From a virus, in IMG/VR virus record IMGVR_UViG_3300011424_000003, positions 1 through 22,071 of that record: DNA of 22,071 nucleotides. The stretch is one strand, 5' to 3'. This document shows positions 8,301 to 16,378 of this stretch, one piece after another (the stretch's first letter is position 1; the number at the start of each line of letters is the position of its first letter). The notes beneath the pieces were generated by a model. That model saw only the letters and a list, made by a program, of their open reading frames with translations, was not told the DNA's origin and searched no databases. The position numbers and the translations under genes are program-made.

Positions 8301-9554
8301 CATTGCTCTGGTTTCTTTAACTTTTCTTTCAAAACTTTTAGGTCTAACGCCACCTTTAGCTTCGCCTTCTGTAGTAATGAAATGGTCAAAAGCTGCATCA
8401 GCAAAAGCATTAGCTTCAGGGTAATCTGAAGTTTTTAGTTTAATTAAAGGAGAGCCTAAAAGATATTCTAGTCCTTTTCCAATAGTTCTAAAGCCAGGAA
8501 TATCATTTGAAAAGTTTCCTGTAATTGTTTTTAATACAGCTGTACCCAAATAAGGAATCTTAAAGATTGGACCTTTAAAAAAAGCTGCATCTGCAAGTTC
8601 CTGGGCTCTTGTAACCCTAGCAGCATTAAGAGCGTAGCCGCCTGTTGTATCAATAGCTTCAAAGCCTTTTAGATTGCCTTCTTTATCTACTTTATAGTTA
8701 AAACCAATACCATCTAATGATTCTCTAGCGAATTTCTTTAAGTTATTAAATTCAACTACGTTAACTAAAGATTTTGCAGCTCCAAAACCACCATAGAAAG
8801 CCATTCCAAAAACAGTATCAATAAATGTATCTTTTAGAAAGCTAGGTAGGTTTCCATCTATTTTATCTATTTGTGCCGCGCCTTCATGAATAGCTGAAGC
8901 ACCTAGAATGCCTGGAGCACTTTTACCTAAGGCAGAAAGAAAGCCTGCACCCACTTTTGCTTTAGTTGCAATAGCAGTTAAAGGAATAAAATTCTCAGGG
9001 CTTCCTACAGTTAATCCAAGAAAACCACCCAATATTTTTCCTAATGTAGAACCATTTTCTAGCTCTTTATCTCTAACTGTTTCATCATTAATACTATCCA
9101 TGGTGTATCTAAAATCATCTGGATTTTTAGTTGCCATTAACTTAGGCAAATACTTTGGGTCTATGTTTGTTTGTTTTTCTATTTCTTGTTTTGGAGACCA
9201 TCCAGGAGGCGCAGGATGATAAAATTTATCATTAACATCTGGATAATATTGTGAAACTTGTGCACTAGCAGGTTTTGTTAAAGGAGCATTTGCAGCATGT
9301 AAAACATGAGATACTGTTGCTAATTTTTGAAACTCATCAATTGCTGTTTTAATAATTCCTGTTTTTTCTGGTTCTATTAGATAACCAGGATTAGCAACGG
9401 TTTCATCTGCTTCACCTGTCTTAGATGGAATATCTATCGTAAAAGGGTTCTGGGGAATAAATTCAAAAGATGTATCAACAGGCGTATTTTTTAAACCCTT
9501 ATTAGGAACATGAATATCTCCTACAGCAGATTCAATAATATTATCAGTAGCCAT
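5391..9554 (-). CDS. Internal virion/ejection protein (gp16-like), 1387 aa
   Basis: This is the largest gene and matches T7 gp16 (1318 aa) in position and size. In T7 that protein leaves the capsid with the DNA and forms a channel across the envelope. Visible parts are a polar N-terminus, a Gly/Ala-rich hydrophobic stretch (~170-262), a long charged coiled-coil region (~690-780) and a second hydrophobic, aromatic segment near 1225-1250 (WVMGAGALV). T7 gp16 carries a lytic transglycosylase at its N-terminus. I see no ES...GLMQ-type motif here. The start overlaps the end of the upstream gene by 11 nt with AAGGAT 8 nt before the ATG. Assignment rests on order and size rather than a catalytic motif. 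Confidence 0.8.
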   Translation of the reverse strand: MATDNIIESAVGDIHVPNKGLKNTPVDTSFEFIPQNPFTIDIPSKTGEADETVANPGYLIEPEKTGIIKTAIDEFQKLATVSHVLHAANAPLTKPASAQVSQYYPDVNDKFYHPAPPGWSPKQEIEKQTNIDPKYLPKLMATKNPDDFRYTMDSINDETVRDKELENGSTLGKILGGFLGLTVGSPENFIPLTAIATKAKVGAGFLSALGKSAPGILGASAIHEGAAQIDKIDGNLPSFLKDTFIDTVFGMAFYGGFGAAKSLVNVVEFNNLKKFARESLDGIGFNYKVDKEGNLKGFEAIDTTGGYALNAARVTRAQELADAAFFKGPIFKIPYLGTAVLKTITGNFSNDIPGFRTIGKGLEYLLGSPLIKLKTSDYPEANAFADAAFDHFITTEGEAKGGVRPKSFERKVKETRAMLTALKAQTKSLHAEMNGYNIMARPAIDIQNAWYASKQKSIEALSQDSKSTDWINEEDFMDMAQRVMISGKPSEHAPVNNLASLYRNIIDSSAHSYLDAYNLPKDYFRNMETYLSRVYNTPHMQLNEGVIGGTHEGNPSAWIPVVSKYFADSDALITQKMKPIKDLEARIEEFKSTHNEAFAELGRRELQMHPSREIAYPKEEGLGIRSYIGPIKKGSKKRLVEGIRETPLIPRSDIVETYKDMNHQLTVMKEKLQNELRDNPEYDYHIEDRNAISANEAKELKSILGPSEKLQKQIEEQQKIVSKLKTKSSGKLSTAQKQTTVEKAKPHAQEYIEQKENIDLEEAKLHDLKNQFSDEEYNLYNKAMHGEINPRLYNPLNFKFKDPNNRLKFRDVFDSQSQREIHAKACYDSIMHMHPEDVISDIFGRITGNDATNPLKKRTLMIPDEILYNNNFMTKDLFAKTANYVNFLSKRTHLKTSFENVTVNGDFKELAEGLSNRYQSRRAIINKKLEKITDPKEIIKQQKLLKKEDIKFKDIKDTMQKLFETRMMGINKRSDFDTMFRRTLMSLTAAVNLHNMPATQITDLAFAGFQHGIWPSIRDGIYPIIESLGGILKTKDAEALREMAPHINLGLQDMLNNYADKNWGSDLQPYLNMGKIQSGLEKYAHFSALTDLSPYIDNGIQRMNGSIIQSHFMELLHKEVKGLLSNKDSLYLRKYGIDPKVWASRMVNSYKESKGFKTKLGGYMSKSWLWQDLEAANIFNDAVFRGIQNTSVSRGMADSPFFADKIFGLFFHTFTGWTYAATNRYLIPALQHADGEMLLKMMWVMGAGALVSPTRRISRGEDGWPDDMTPGQHAYEAFTDSGVMSSISNVLNIANLMSDDKLLGDLKNDKFKNRVKTGIFGMSDVVSSTAARATDVIGMFNSGINEQGMKTAAHMTCISGAMYGRYFSDKLIEGQNWPRNKKAAENN

Positions 9555-11754
9555 TATGAATATCCTTAGGACTTATTAAAGGGAAATGACTTATTCTAGA
9601 TTTATAAGCTTTATCAATAGCTTCTTTATTTGGATTATAAGTTGTGATTCCAAGATGAGGAGCCACTAAAAATAGACTACGTTGCCCATAAGGAGTTTCA
9701 ACGGATACATCCCATTGATTTCCCGCTCGACCAACTAAGTTGATGGGATATCTATATTGCTTAACCCCATCTTTTGTTTTTACATGCCTTACTGCTTCAA
9801 CTACATTATTCTTTAAAGGTAAGGTTTCCCAATAGTCATCCGGATAAGCTGTTTTCGCTGCACTAAATGATTCAGAAAGATGATTTAATATATCCTGTTG
9901 AACATAAGGAGTTACATCATTACCTTCATAACCTAAATATTTCTCTACAGAACTATCTGATTTTTGTTTAGTACCATTCACATAAGTATCCGAATAATGA
10001 TTGTCAACATAATCTTGAGTCATCTTAACAGCAGCATTATAATCGCCTCTAGTTGCTGTGAAATTAGAATTTAATTGGTTATAGATATCATTACCATAGA
10101 TAGTTCCGAAATAAGCACCCCCCATTTTATCTTTAGATAATCCTACTGTCTGAAGACCAAAATCAGCAAAAGATTTATTCTTTCCCATACCTCCAACACC
10201 TTTTTGAGAAAGTATTAGACTCCAAGAATTATCTAAAGTTTTTTGCATCTTTTCATCAACATTAGATAAGTTATCTGTAATCTGTCTAGCTAAATCACTA
10301 TCAGGCATTGACCCGCGTTGTTGTTGAAATAAAGTAGCAATAGCTTTTGCTTTAGTAGAAACACCTTCATATACACTTCCACGTTTCATATGATTTAACA
10401 TATCAATTTGATTTGAGGCAGATTGAATATTTGCAGGATTTCCACTTAACAGTTTATTTTGTAATTCTTTTTCAAAAATAGGTACTTTCCCACCAGCTGA
10501 GGCTGCTACTTGCACTTCAGCTTCTTCTACTGAAATAGGATTGCTTTGCTCTTGTCGTTGTTGAACATAATGATTAACTTGAGTATCAAAAGCTTTGTTT
10601 ATTCCTTTTTCAGTTAGACGAGAAAAAGAACTTGGGTCATTCCATGAAGCGATAGCATTATTGACATTACCTTGTTCGGTGTTAAAAGCTTTAACAGTAT
10701 TTACATATTTTAATTGTGCTTGTTCATATGCTACAGGCGATACATTTCTTTTTAGTTCTTGTAGTTGTTGTGGCATGTCAGCAGCCAAAGGATTCATAGC
10801 AATGCTAGTATTAAACTTAGCTAATGATAAAGATTGGTCTTGAGCTAGCAAAGAATTTTGGTGATTTACAAAAGTCATTAGACCATTTGTAACATCCATG
10901 TAATCTGTGTCACTTAAATAGTCTGGTTTTTTATCAACAATAGATTTCAAATATGCTGGTTTTTCTTCATCTTTTTTAGAATTATAATCATGAATCATTT
11001 TACCGGTAAGATAACTTTTACGTGCAGCATCAATATTAGATTTAGCTTGTTCAGGAGTCATTAGCCGCGATGCAACATCAGCTTGAGATAGTTTAGTTGT
11101 AGTCTCTATTGCGGCCTGAGCTGCCTTATCATTGCCATGTAATCCAAATGTATAAGCATGCTCAGTATTCATCTGACTAGCTAAAGCTGTATTATTCGTC
11201 CTATCTTGCTTTTGTTCTCTAAGCATTCTCTCTGTTAAATCTGCATTCTGACTTAACATTAAGTTTCCATAATGAGACTGTAAGTTAGCTTGAATAGCAG
11301 AAGGTGCATTATTAAATATATTTTGTAGTCCAATAGAAACAGAACTATTAGTTTTTCTAATTAGTTCTGGCGTTATACGGTTAACTTTAGCTACTTCTAA
11401 ATTAGATTCAGTAATAAGTTTATTCGCTTGTAAGCCTAGAGTTGCTTGAGATTGAGTTATATAACTCTTCTGCATAGCATCATCAAATTCAGTTAATGGA
11501 ATAACACCTAAATCACCTTTAGGATTTTTTCCTATTTCTGTACCTAATTTTTCGGCTATAGCATTTGATGCTCGATTAGCTACAAATGAACCTACGGAAG
11601 ACATCCAATTTTGACTACTGGCATAATTTGATATTGCGCTTTGGAAATCTGGCGTAGTATTTTGTTCGATTTTTTCAGTACGATGATACGGCGCTGGATT
11701 CTGTTGATGTTGAGGCACCTCTGAAACTGTATGTGAAAAATCTAATTCAGCCAT
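9544..11754 (-). CDS. Internal virion/ejection protein (gp15-like), 736 aa
   Basis: This corresponds by position and length to T7 gp15 (747 aa), a ring-forming internal core protein ejected into the periplasm. The sequence is largely helical and polar with many Gln, Asn and Ser. The N-terminal ~50 residues are disordered (HQQNPAPYHRTEKIEQN), and the C-terminal 120 residues look like a folded beta-containing domain (YRYPINLVGRAGNQWDVSVE). There are no membrane segments. Its start codon shares one base with the preceding stop (TAATG). GGAGG inside the Gly-rich tail of the upstream gene is its ribosome site, 9 nt away, so translation is coupled. An internal core role is inferred from synteny. 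Confidence 0.78.
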   Translation of the reverse strand: MAELDFSHTVSEVPQHQQNPAPYHRTEKIEQNTTPDFQSAISNYASSQNWMSSVGSFVANRASNAIAEKLGTEIGKNPKGDLGVIPLTEFDDAMQKSYITQSQATLGLQANKLITESNLEVAKVNRITPELIRKTNSSVSIGLQNIFNNAPSAIQANLQSHYGNLMLSQNADLTERMLREQKQDRTNNTALASQMNTEHAYTFGLHGNDKAAQAAIETTTKLSQADVASRLMTPEQAKSNIDAARKSYLTGKMIHDYNSKKDEEKPAYLKSIVDKKPDYLSDTDYMDVTNGLMTFVNHQNSLLAQDQSLSLAKFNTSIAMNPLAADMPQQLQELKRNVSPVAYEQAQLKYVNTVKAFNTEQGNVNNAIASWNDPSSFSRLTEKGINKAFDTQVNHYVQQRQEQSNPISVEEAEVQVAASAGGKVPIFEKELQNKLLSGNPANIQSASNQIDMLNHMKRGSVYEGVSTKAKAIATLFQQQRGSMPDSDLARQITDNLSNVDEKMQKTLDNSWSLILSQKGVGGMGKNKSFADFGLQTVGLSKDKMGGAYFGTIYGNDIYNQLNSNFTATRGDYNAAVKMTQDYVDNHYSDTYVNGTKQKSDSSVEKYLGYEGNDVTPYVQQDILNHLSESFSAAKTAYPDDYWETLPLKNNVVEAVRHVKTKDGVKQYRYPINLVGRAGNQWDVSVETPYGQRSLFLVAPHLGITTYNPNKEAIDKAYKSRISHFPLISPKDIHNGY

Positions 11755-12266
11755 TAGCCACCACCTCCAATAGAAGTTAAGCCAAAGCCTTGTCCAGCTT
11801 GTTTACCAAATGCTTCCCAACCAGAAACGCTACTTGGAAATCGATTAATTGTTCGGCTAGCAAAGCTTCTCCATAACTTAGTGGAATCTGAACTATGTTG
11901 TAAACGAGACATAGCTTGACCTGCACGTAATTGATTTTCTTTACCTAATAGGTTAAGTTTTCTAATCTGTTCATCTGCATTGAAATTTCCAATACTTTGA
12001 TTTGAAATAGCAAACGCGCTACCAGCTCCGGACTGTTTACCTTGTGCTGCATTAGCCGCAATTTGACTACCTAGATTCTGACGTAGTTGTTTCATAGACT
12101 GTAAACTTTCATCAGCGCTTTCCGCTCTTAAATCCATGATATTAGCTTCAACTGCTTGGTCTTGCAGTTTCATGCCGATATTCATCATATCTCTTTGATT
12201 CGAAGCTCCAAGAAAATCAATTATCATTCCGGATGCTTGCATGGCTAACAATAAATAAAATGGCAT
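11754..12266 (-). CDS. Internal virion protein (gp14-like), 170 aa
   Basis: This is the first of the three core genes and equivalent in position to T7 gp14 (196 aa), which inserts in the outer membrane on infection. The N-terminus is hydrophobic (YLLLAMQASGMIIDFLGA, residues 4-21). A long helical segment (25-65), a small-residue stretch rich in Ala/Gly/Gln (66-90), and a Gly-rich tail follow. The pattern of helices with QAVEANIMDLRAE and GSAFAIS-like segments is typical of podovirus internal virion protein B families. AAGGAG lies 6 nt before the ATG and overlaps the stop of tail tubular B. Confidence 0.8.
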   Translation of the reverse strand: MPFYLLLAMQASGMIIDFLGASNQRDMMNIGMKLQDQAVEANIMDLRAESADESLQSMKQLRQNLGSQIAANAAQGKQSGAGSAFAISNQSIGNFNADEQIRKLNLLGKENQLRAGQAMSRLQHSSDSTKLWRSFASRTINRFPSSVSGWEAFGKQAGQGFGLTSIGGGG

Positions 12267-12275
12267 TTTTTCTCC

Positions 12276-14825
12276 TTAAATCTCTACTGAATAGAAGACC
12301 CCGAGTAATTGAATATCGAAAGGCTCATTGTGTTCTATTGTATACGTAGGATTAGTAAAGTCATCCCATCCTTTCAAAACACTTAATTCGAAAATTCCTC
12401 TAGCTGGGAATGGCGGCTCACCTATATGGGCCATATCAAAAGGTTCGATTGCAATAGGTACGCCATTTATAGCGCCCCCTATGGTATTGTTAAACATGAA
12501 TCTAACGAACATAATTCGTTTAGGCTTTGTTAAGGTTGTTTCTTTAGGAGATGAGCCACTGGCTATACTTAAAGGCATAGGTTCTATAACAGTATTAATG
12601 GGAAATCCAATAAATGCATCAGATACCTCAACTGTGCTGCCATGAGATTCAAATACAATTTGATTGCCTAGATTAATATTCGCCTCAGAAACAAAACCGA
12701 AACCATCGCCTACCATTTTAATATCTTGAGCATTAAACAAATTGCCTGTTAAAACTGTATCAGTTGGCGTTCCATTGTATTGAATAGCACAATCTAAAAA
12801 TACTTCATCCGTTAATTCTTCAAGTGTAAATATTGTAGCTAAGGGCCATGAAGTTACGGTACTTAAAGTTCCTATACTCGTAAAGTTAATTGCACTTATT
12901 GCATTAAGTGCATCCTCTTGAGTTAAATAAACTACAAAATTATCCGTGTCAACTCCTACAGCCCAATAGTATTGAGATGAATTTACTTGAGGTGAGCTTG
13001 TTGGTAATGCTCCCATTGTAGCAAATAGCATAGCAGTAGGTATTGTAGGACTAAAGTTAATTGATAAGACTTCAAGAGTAGAAGGGTCTGTTGATGTTTC
13101 TTCTGTAAATCCCGTAATAGCACTTGTAAAAGCTGTTTGTGCTATTTGTCTTTGAACTACAAACCAACAACGTCCATCGGAGCTACTTGCAGTCTGAATG
13201 AAAGAGGCTGACCCGTAAGATTGCTCCATGATTTGAAGCGTAAAACCAGAAACCCCTTGAGAGATTAATGTTTGATATGTTGCCATTGAACCATTTCTAT
13301 TTATAATAAATACAAATCGACTTCCGGCTCTGCGTAAATTTTGAAATGCTGTTTCATCCTGTGGGTCACGAATTGTTTGCTCACTTATGACGGAAACAAT
13401 ATTAGATGTATAAGCATTATTGATACCATCCCATAACATTTGATGTGCATCATTACCTGATAACACAACAATCTGATTATCAATTGCTGTTGGCTGTATA
13501 ACATCCGCTGGGGTTGAATCTTGCAATTGAAGAGTAAAATTAGTAGGCGTTATAGCTGTAACATCTGACAATGGACTTGAATAAATGCCTGTGTTCGTAT
13601 GAACAGTGATACTGCGATATGGAACTATGAACTTTATATAATTCATATTGTCAGACGTTGGGTAGAAGCCAATAGCGTCATCATCATCTGTTGTTAGGTC
13701 ACCAAAATCACTATAGTCATTTATTACACTAGCCCAGAAGCCATTAGGCAAACTAGATGTATTAGCAAATAATGCTCGGCTCTGATAACTGGAACATACT
13801 TGAGGCCATCCGCGAGTATCACTCCATGCAGGTTCCGCTAGCAATACCAGACTGCCAGGGATAAAAGAGCTGGCAATATTAAAAGGTGTTTGAACAGCAA
13901 CAGTAAAAGATGTGGTGGAAGCTACAGCAGTAATTCTTGCAGAACCTCCACTCATAAAGAATCCGCCACCTACATATGCACTAGATAATAAAGAATAGGG
14001 TGGTGTAACAGTAATCGTGACATTACTTCCAGAAACAGCACTAGCACTAAACCCATTTCCGTCATAAGAAACAACTGCGCCATTGAAATCATATACAGGA
14101 CGATTCTTAAATACAGTTGCAGTAATAGCCCAGTTATCTTGTATTACTACATGAGAACCTGCACCAGCATTAATAATAGTAAATGGATTAGTCTGAAATT
14201 TTGCATCTTTAGAAGTGCTATAAATACTAAATGTAGTAGTAGTGTGAGTATAAATAAAGTAAGTGATACCTGTAAATATTTGTGGAATTGTTGTAGGCAA
14301 TACACCTGTATCGAATTTCACAGGATAGATATTTCCAACTGGAAAACTTGCGGTAGTAATACTAAGTTGAGTACTACTCACAAGTGCATTAATTATAAAT
14401 GGTGCACTTGGTGACCTTGTTAAATCAAATGGACGAATACCTTGAGTAGTAAATCTAAATATAGCCCCTAAAACTGTAGAGATTCCATTAAAGATTTGCG
14501 GAGCTGTATAACCTGCTACAACAACAGCCTGCAACTTTCCCTCAAGATATATATAAATATTACCAGGTGTCATTACTATCTGATAAACGCATTCATTTAA
14601 ATATTGGAATGTTTGAAAATAAAGTTGGTCGAAAGCTGTAAAGCCCGTTAAGGTTGTTTGATACAGTGTACCAAATCTTTTACCTGCGGCGCCTGAGGGA
14701 TAAGTTAAAACATTCTGTGCTGTCTTTAATCCATTGTTATATTCATTAACTGTAACGCGAGCATACATGTATGGAGAAAGCTCACCTTTCGTAAAAATAT
14801 CTTGCGACCACGTCGTGTATGCCAT
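12276..14825 (-). CDS. Tail tubular protein B (gp12-like nozzle), 849 aa
   Basis: This is the tail nozzle protein that extends the short tail below the gatekeeper ring. The N-terminus carries the family signature FTKGELSPYMYARVTVNEY (residues ~11-29), followed by a GLKTAQNVLTYPSGAAGKR segment. In T7-like phages these parts read F..GELSP...R.D...Y and N....P.G...RRPGT. The rest is beta-rich, consistent with the propeller of gp12. It is 849 aa against 794 aa in T7. It starts 13 nt after the stop of tail tubular A, with AAGGG about 10 nt before the ATG. It interacts with tail tubular A above and with the fibres at the side. Confidence 0.92.
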   Translation of the reverse strand: MAYTTWSQDIFTKGELSPYMYARVTVNEYNNGLKTAQNVLTYPSGAAGKRFGTLYQTTLTGFTAFDQLYFQTFQYLNECVYQIVMTPGNIYIYLEGKLQAVVVAGYTAPQIFNGISTVLGAIFRFTTQGIRPFDLTRSPSAPFIINALVSSTQLSITTASFPVGNIYPVKFDTGVLPTTIPQIFTGITYFIYTHTTTTFSIYSTSKDAKFQTNPFTIINAGAGSHVVIQDNWAITATVFKNRPVYDFNGAVVSYDGNGFSASAVSGSNVTITVTPPYSLLSSAYVGGGFFMSGGSARITAVASTTSFTVAVQTPFNIASSFIPGSLVLLAEPAWSDTRGWPQVCSSYQSRALFANTSSLPNGFWASVINDYSDFGDLTTDDDDAIGFYPTSDNMNYIKFIVPYRSITVHTNTGIYSSPLSDVTAITPTNFTLQLQDSTPADVIQPTAIDNQIVVLSGNDAHQMLWDGINNAYTSNIVSVISEQTIRDPQDETAFQNLRRAGSRFVFIINRNGSMATYQTLISQGVSGFTLQIMEQSYGSASFIQTASSSDGRCWFVVQRQIAQTAFTSAITGFTEETSTDPSTLEVLSINFSPTIPTAMLFATMGALPTSSPQVNSSQYYWAVGVDTDNFVVYLTQEDALNAISAINFTSIGTLSTVTSWPLATIFTLEELTDEVFLDCAIQYNGTPTDTVLTGNLFNAQDIKMVGDGFGFVSEANINLGNQIVFESHGSTVEVSDAFIGFPINTVIEPMPLSIASGSSPKETTLTKPKRIMFVRFMFNNTIGGAINGVPIAIEPFDMAHIGEPPFPARGIFELSVLKGWDDFTNPTYTIEHNEPFDIQLLGVFYSVEI

Positions 14826-14838
14826 CTCATTAGCGCCC

Positions 14839-15444
14839 TTAACCTATTTGTGGCCCTATTATACCAGTTATATTTCTCTTCGTTAGTATCGGTATTTGTA
14901 CATCAACAAATTGAGGCCTGTTTTGTGCATCGGCTGCGGCTGCTATAGCCCATTGAATATTTTTTTGAGCCATTAATGCTTTAAAATAATCAGGCTTTTG
15001 AGCACTTGAAAGACTTAAAAATCCAGCTATTTCATATATAAAATAGTTTACAAATGTAGCATTCAATTGTGCGATACTTGGAAGAAATGCAAATTCCATG
15101 TAAACAGGCGAGGAAGTTCCCCAGTTACACCAAATTTGATTATTAGAATATATCTCATATACATAATTCTGAGGAATGATTCGAATATTCTTAAGATAAC
15201 CTGCCGGTAAAAGATAAATCTGATTGAAATTAGTTTGAGGTGGCGGCACTTCAGTTGATAATGTTAATTGCTCAATTTTCATTGAGAAACGCCAATTACC
15301 AGTTCCTAAAATGCTAGGCAATAATAAATCGAATGCCTGTTCAGCTGCTATGACCATGTCATCTGCATCTGTAAGACTTATAACAGGTTTATGCCCTAAG
15401 AGCATTACAGCAAGACTTATTATTGATGTCTTCGTGAAGGCGAT
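14839..15444 (-). CDS. Tail tubular protein A (gp11-like gatekeeper)
   Basis: This forms the dodecameric ring under the portal. The family N-terminus is a helix of the type xTKTxIIxLALxxLGxxPVxSLTDxDD. Here that sequence runs across an internal ATG (15405). Upstream in frame it reads AFTKTSIISLAV, so the ATG start would cut the helix. There is no Shine-Dalgarno before 15405. GGAG (15454-15457) lies 9 nt before an in-frame ATC (15442-15444), which gives MAFTKTS... and 201 aa, close to T7 gp11 (196 aa). A start ATG at 15450-15452 is one base from the GGAG, is out of frame and stops after 10 codons. A sequencing indel or frameshift is the alternative. The rest is typical: MKIEQLTL, LPAGYLKNIRI, and DAQNRP near the C-terminus. 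Confidence 0.88.
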   Translation of the reverse strand: MAFTKTSIISLAVMLLGHKPVISLTDADDMVIAAEQAFDLLLPSILGTGNWRFSMKIEQLTLSTEVPPPQTNFNQIYLLPAGYLKNIRIIPQNYVYEIYSNNQIWCNWGTSSPVYMEFAFLPSIAQLNATFVNYFIYEIAGFLSLSSAQKPDYFKALMAQKNIQWAIAAAADAQNRPQFVDVQIPILTKRNITGIIGPQIG

Positions 15445-15466
15445 GTTGGCATGCTCCTATTAAGAA

Positions 15467-15487
15467 GCGACACAATATCTGTGCCGC
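15467..15487 (-). terminator. Stem-loop after the decoration gene, attenuator candidate
   Basis: On the minus strand GCGGCACA pairs with TGTGTCGC (8 bp, one G-U) around a 5-nt loop, followed by TTCTTAATAG. It begins 17 nt after the stop of the decoration gene and ends about 10 nt before the ribosome site of tail tubular A. The weak T-tract suggests partial termination or an RNA processing/stability element that lowers tail expression relative to capsid. Confidence 0.45.
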
Positions 15488-15504
15488 TAATTTAGTATTG
15501 CGAA

Positions 15505-16332
15505 TTAAACAGTTGGAACAATCTTATACCAAATGTGTGCAACTAGTGAACTACCTGTACCAGTAGTAAATGCGCCCGTTATGTTGGAAAGATATAGACC
15601 TTTGTTAACGCAAGTCGTAAACGTCTGCGCTACAACACCCATATTGAATCCAAATCCAGTGCTAGCAACTACGAAAAAGTCAGCAGCAGCACGAGTAGTA
15701 GATGCAATAACGCCAGCACCATTCGCAGTTGAATCATATTGAACAGCAGCTACACCACCTGCAGCAAAAGCCGCACTTCCGAAAGTTAATAACAAATCTA
15801 ACTTATCTAGTACGATTAAAGTATTAGCACCACCAGCAGCTACAAGTAATTTAGGAGCAGCATACATACCATTAAATTCAGCAGCAGTAATAGGAACAGC
15901 TAAATATTGAAGAGTATTTAATGCTAGCTTAGCTGAGGTAACATTGTTATCCAGAATCTTAACAGTTGTTACTGCATCTGAAGCTAATTCAGTTGCGGTT
16001 ACTGCGCCAGCGACAATATTTGCTGTACCGATAGAAGTTGTTAGACCCATACTAACTACGGTGACCGAAGTAGATGATACAGTTGCTACTGTAACTGCAA
16101 ATGATGCATCCGTTCCGCTGCCCCAAATAATATCACCAACATTTAATATATTAAAAAGTGATAGGAAATAATCCGCCGCTATAATCGTAGCAACAGTATC
16201 ATTTGGGCTTGCATACGTAAAAACATTAATAGTATTTACTACTGTAGGTGAGCCGCCAAAGGGCGTAACCGTTTCTTGTCCAGCATTCATCGAGGGTTGT
16301 TGGCAACCCCAGTTTGCAATTGTAAAAGCCAT
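15505..16332 (-). CDS. Capsid decoration / head-fibre candidate, 275 aa
   Basis: This is an unnamed virion protein directly after the major capsid gene. Three parts are visible: an N-terminal beta domain (~1-105), a short fibre-type linker of repeated A-V-T-x-x-K/E-I/L units at ~108-140 (GAVTATELASDAVTTVKIL, then NNVTSAKL), and a C-terminal beta domain rich in Gly/Ala (AAFAAGGVAAVQYDSTANGAG). The linker motif is widespread in trimeric tail and head fibres, so a trimeric protein projecting from the capsid is likely. A minor tail component is the alternative. It has a good ribosome site (GGAG, 9 nt). No enzyme motif is visible. The assignment is by position and repeat type. Confidence 0.6.
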   Translation of the reverse strand: MAFTIANWGCQQPSMNAGQETVTPFGGSPTVVNTINVFTYASPNDTVATIIAADYFLSLFNILNVGDIIWGSGTDASFAVTVATVSSTSVTVVSMGLTTSIGTANIVAGAVTATELASDAVTTVKILDNNVTSAKLALNTLQYLAVPITAAEFNGMYAAPKLLVAAGGANTLIVLDKLDLLLTFGSAAFAAGGVAAVQYDSTANGAGVIASTTRAAADFFVVASTGFGFNMGVVAQTFTTCVNKGLYLSNITGAFTTGTGSSLVAHIWYKIVPTV

Positions 16333-16378
16333 GCTTAATTACTCCAATTCATTAATAAAGATTCAATACTTTATTTTA

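Noticed and set aside
8908-9219. Plus-strand 103-residue frame inside the large ejection protein gene
   Set aside because: It is antisense to a clearly coding gene, with no promoter, no ribosome site and atypical composition.
15420-15452. Tiny frame MPTSPSRRHQ with an ATG just after GGAG
   Set aside because: It has ten codons only, and the ribosome site is one base from the ATG, too close for normal use. More likely the GGAG serves the ATC start of tail tubular A.
16352-16373. AT-only hairpin after the capsid gene (AATAAAG / CTTTATT)
   Set aside because: It is a seven-base A/T-rich stem with an eight-base loop and no T-run, which is expected by chance in such AT-rich spacer sequence.
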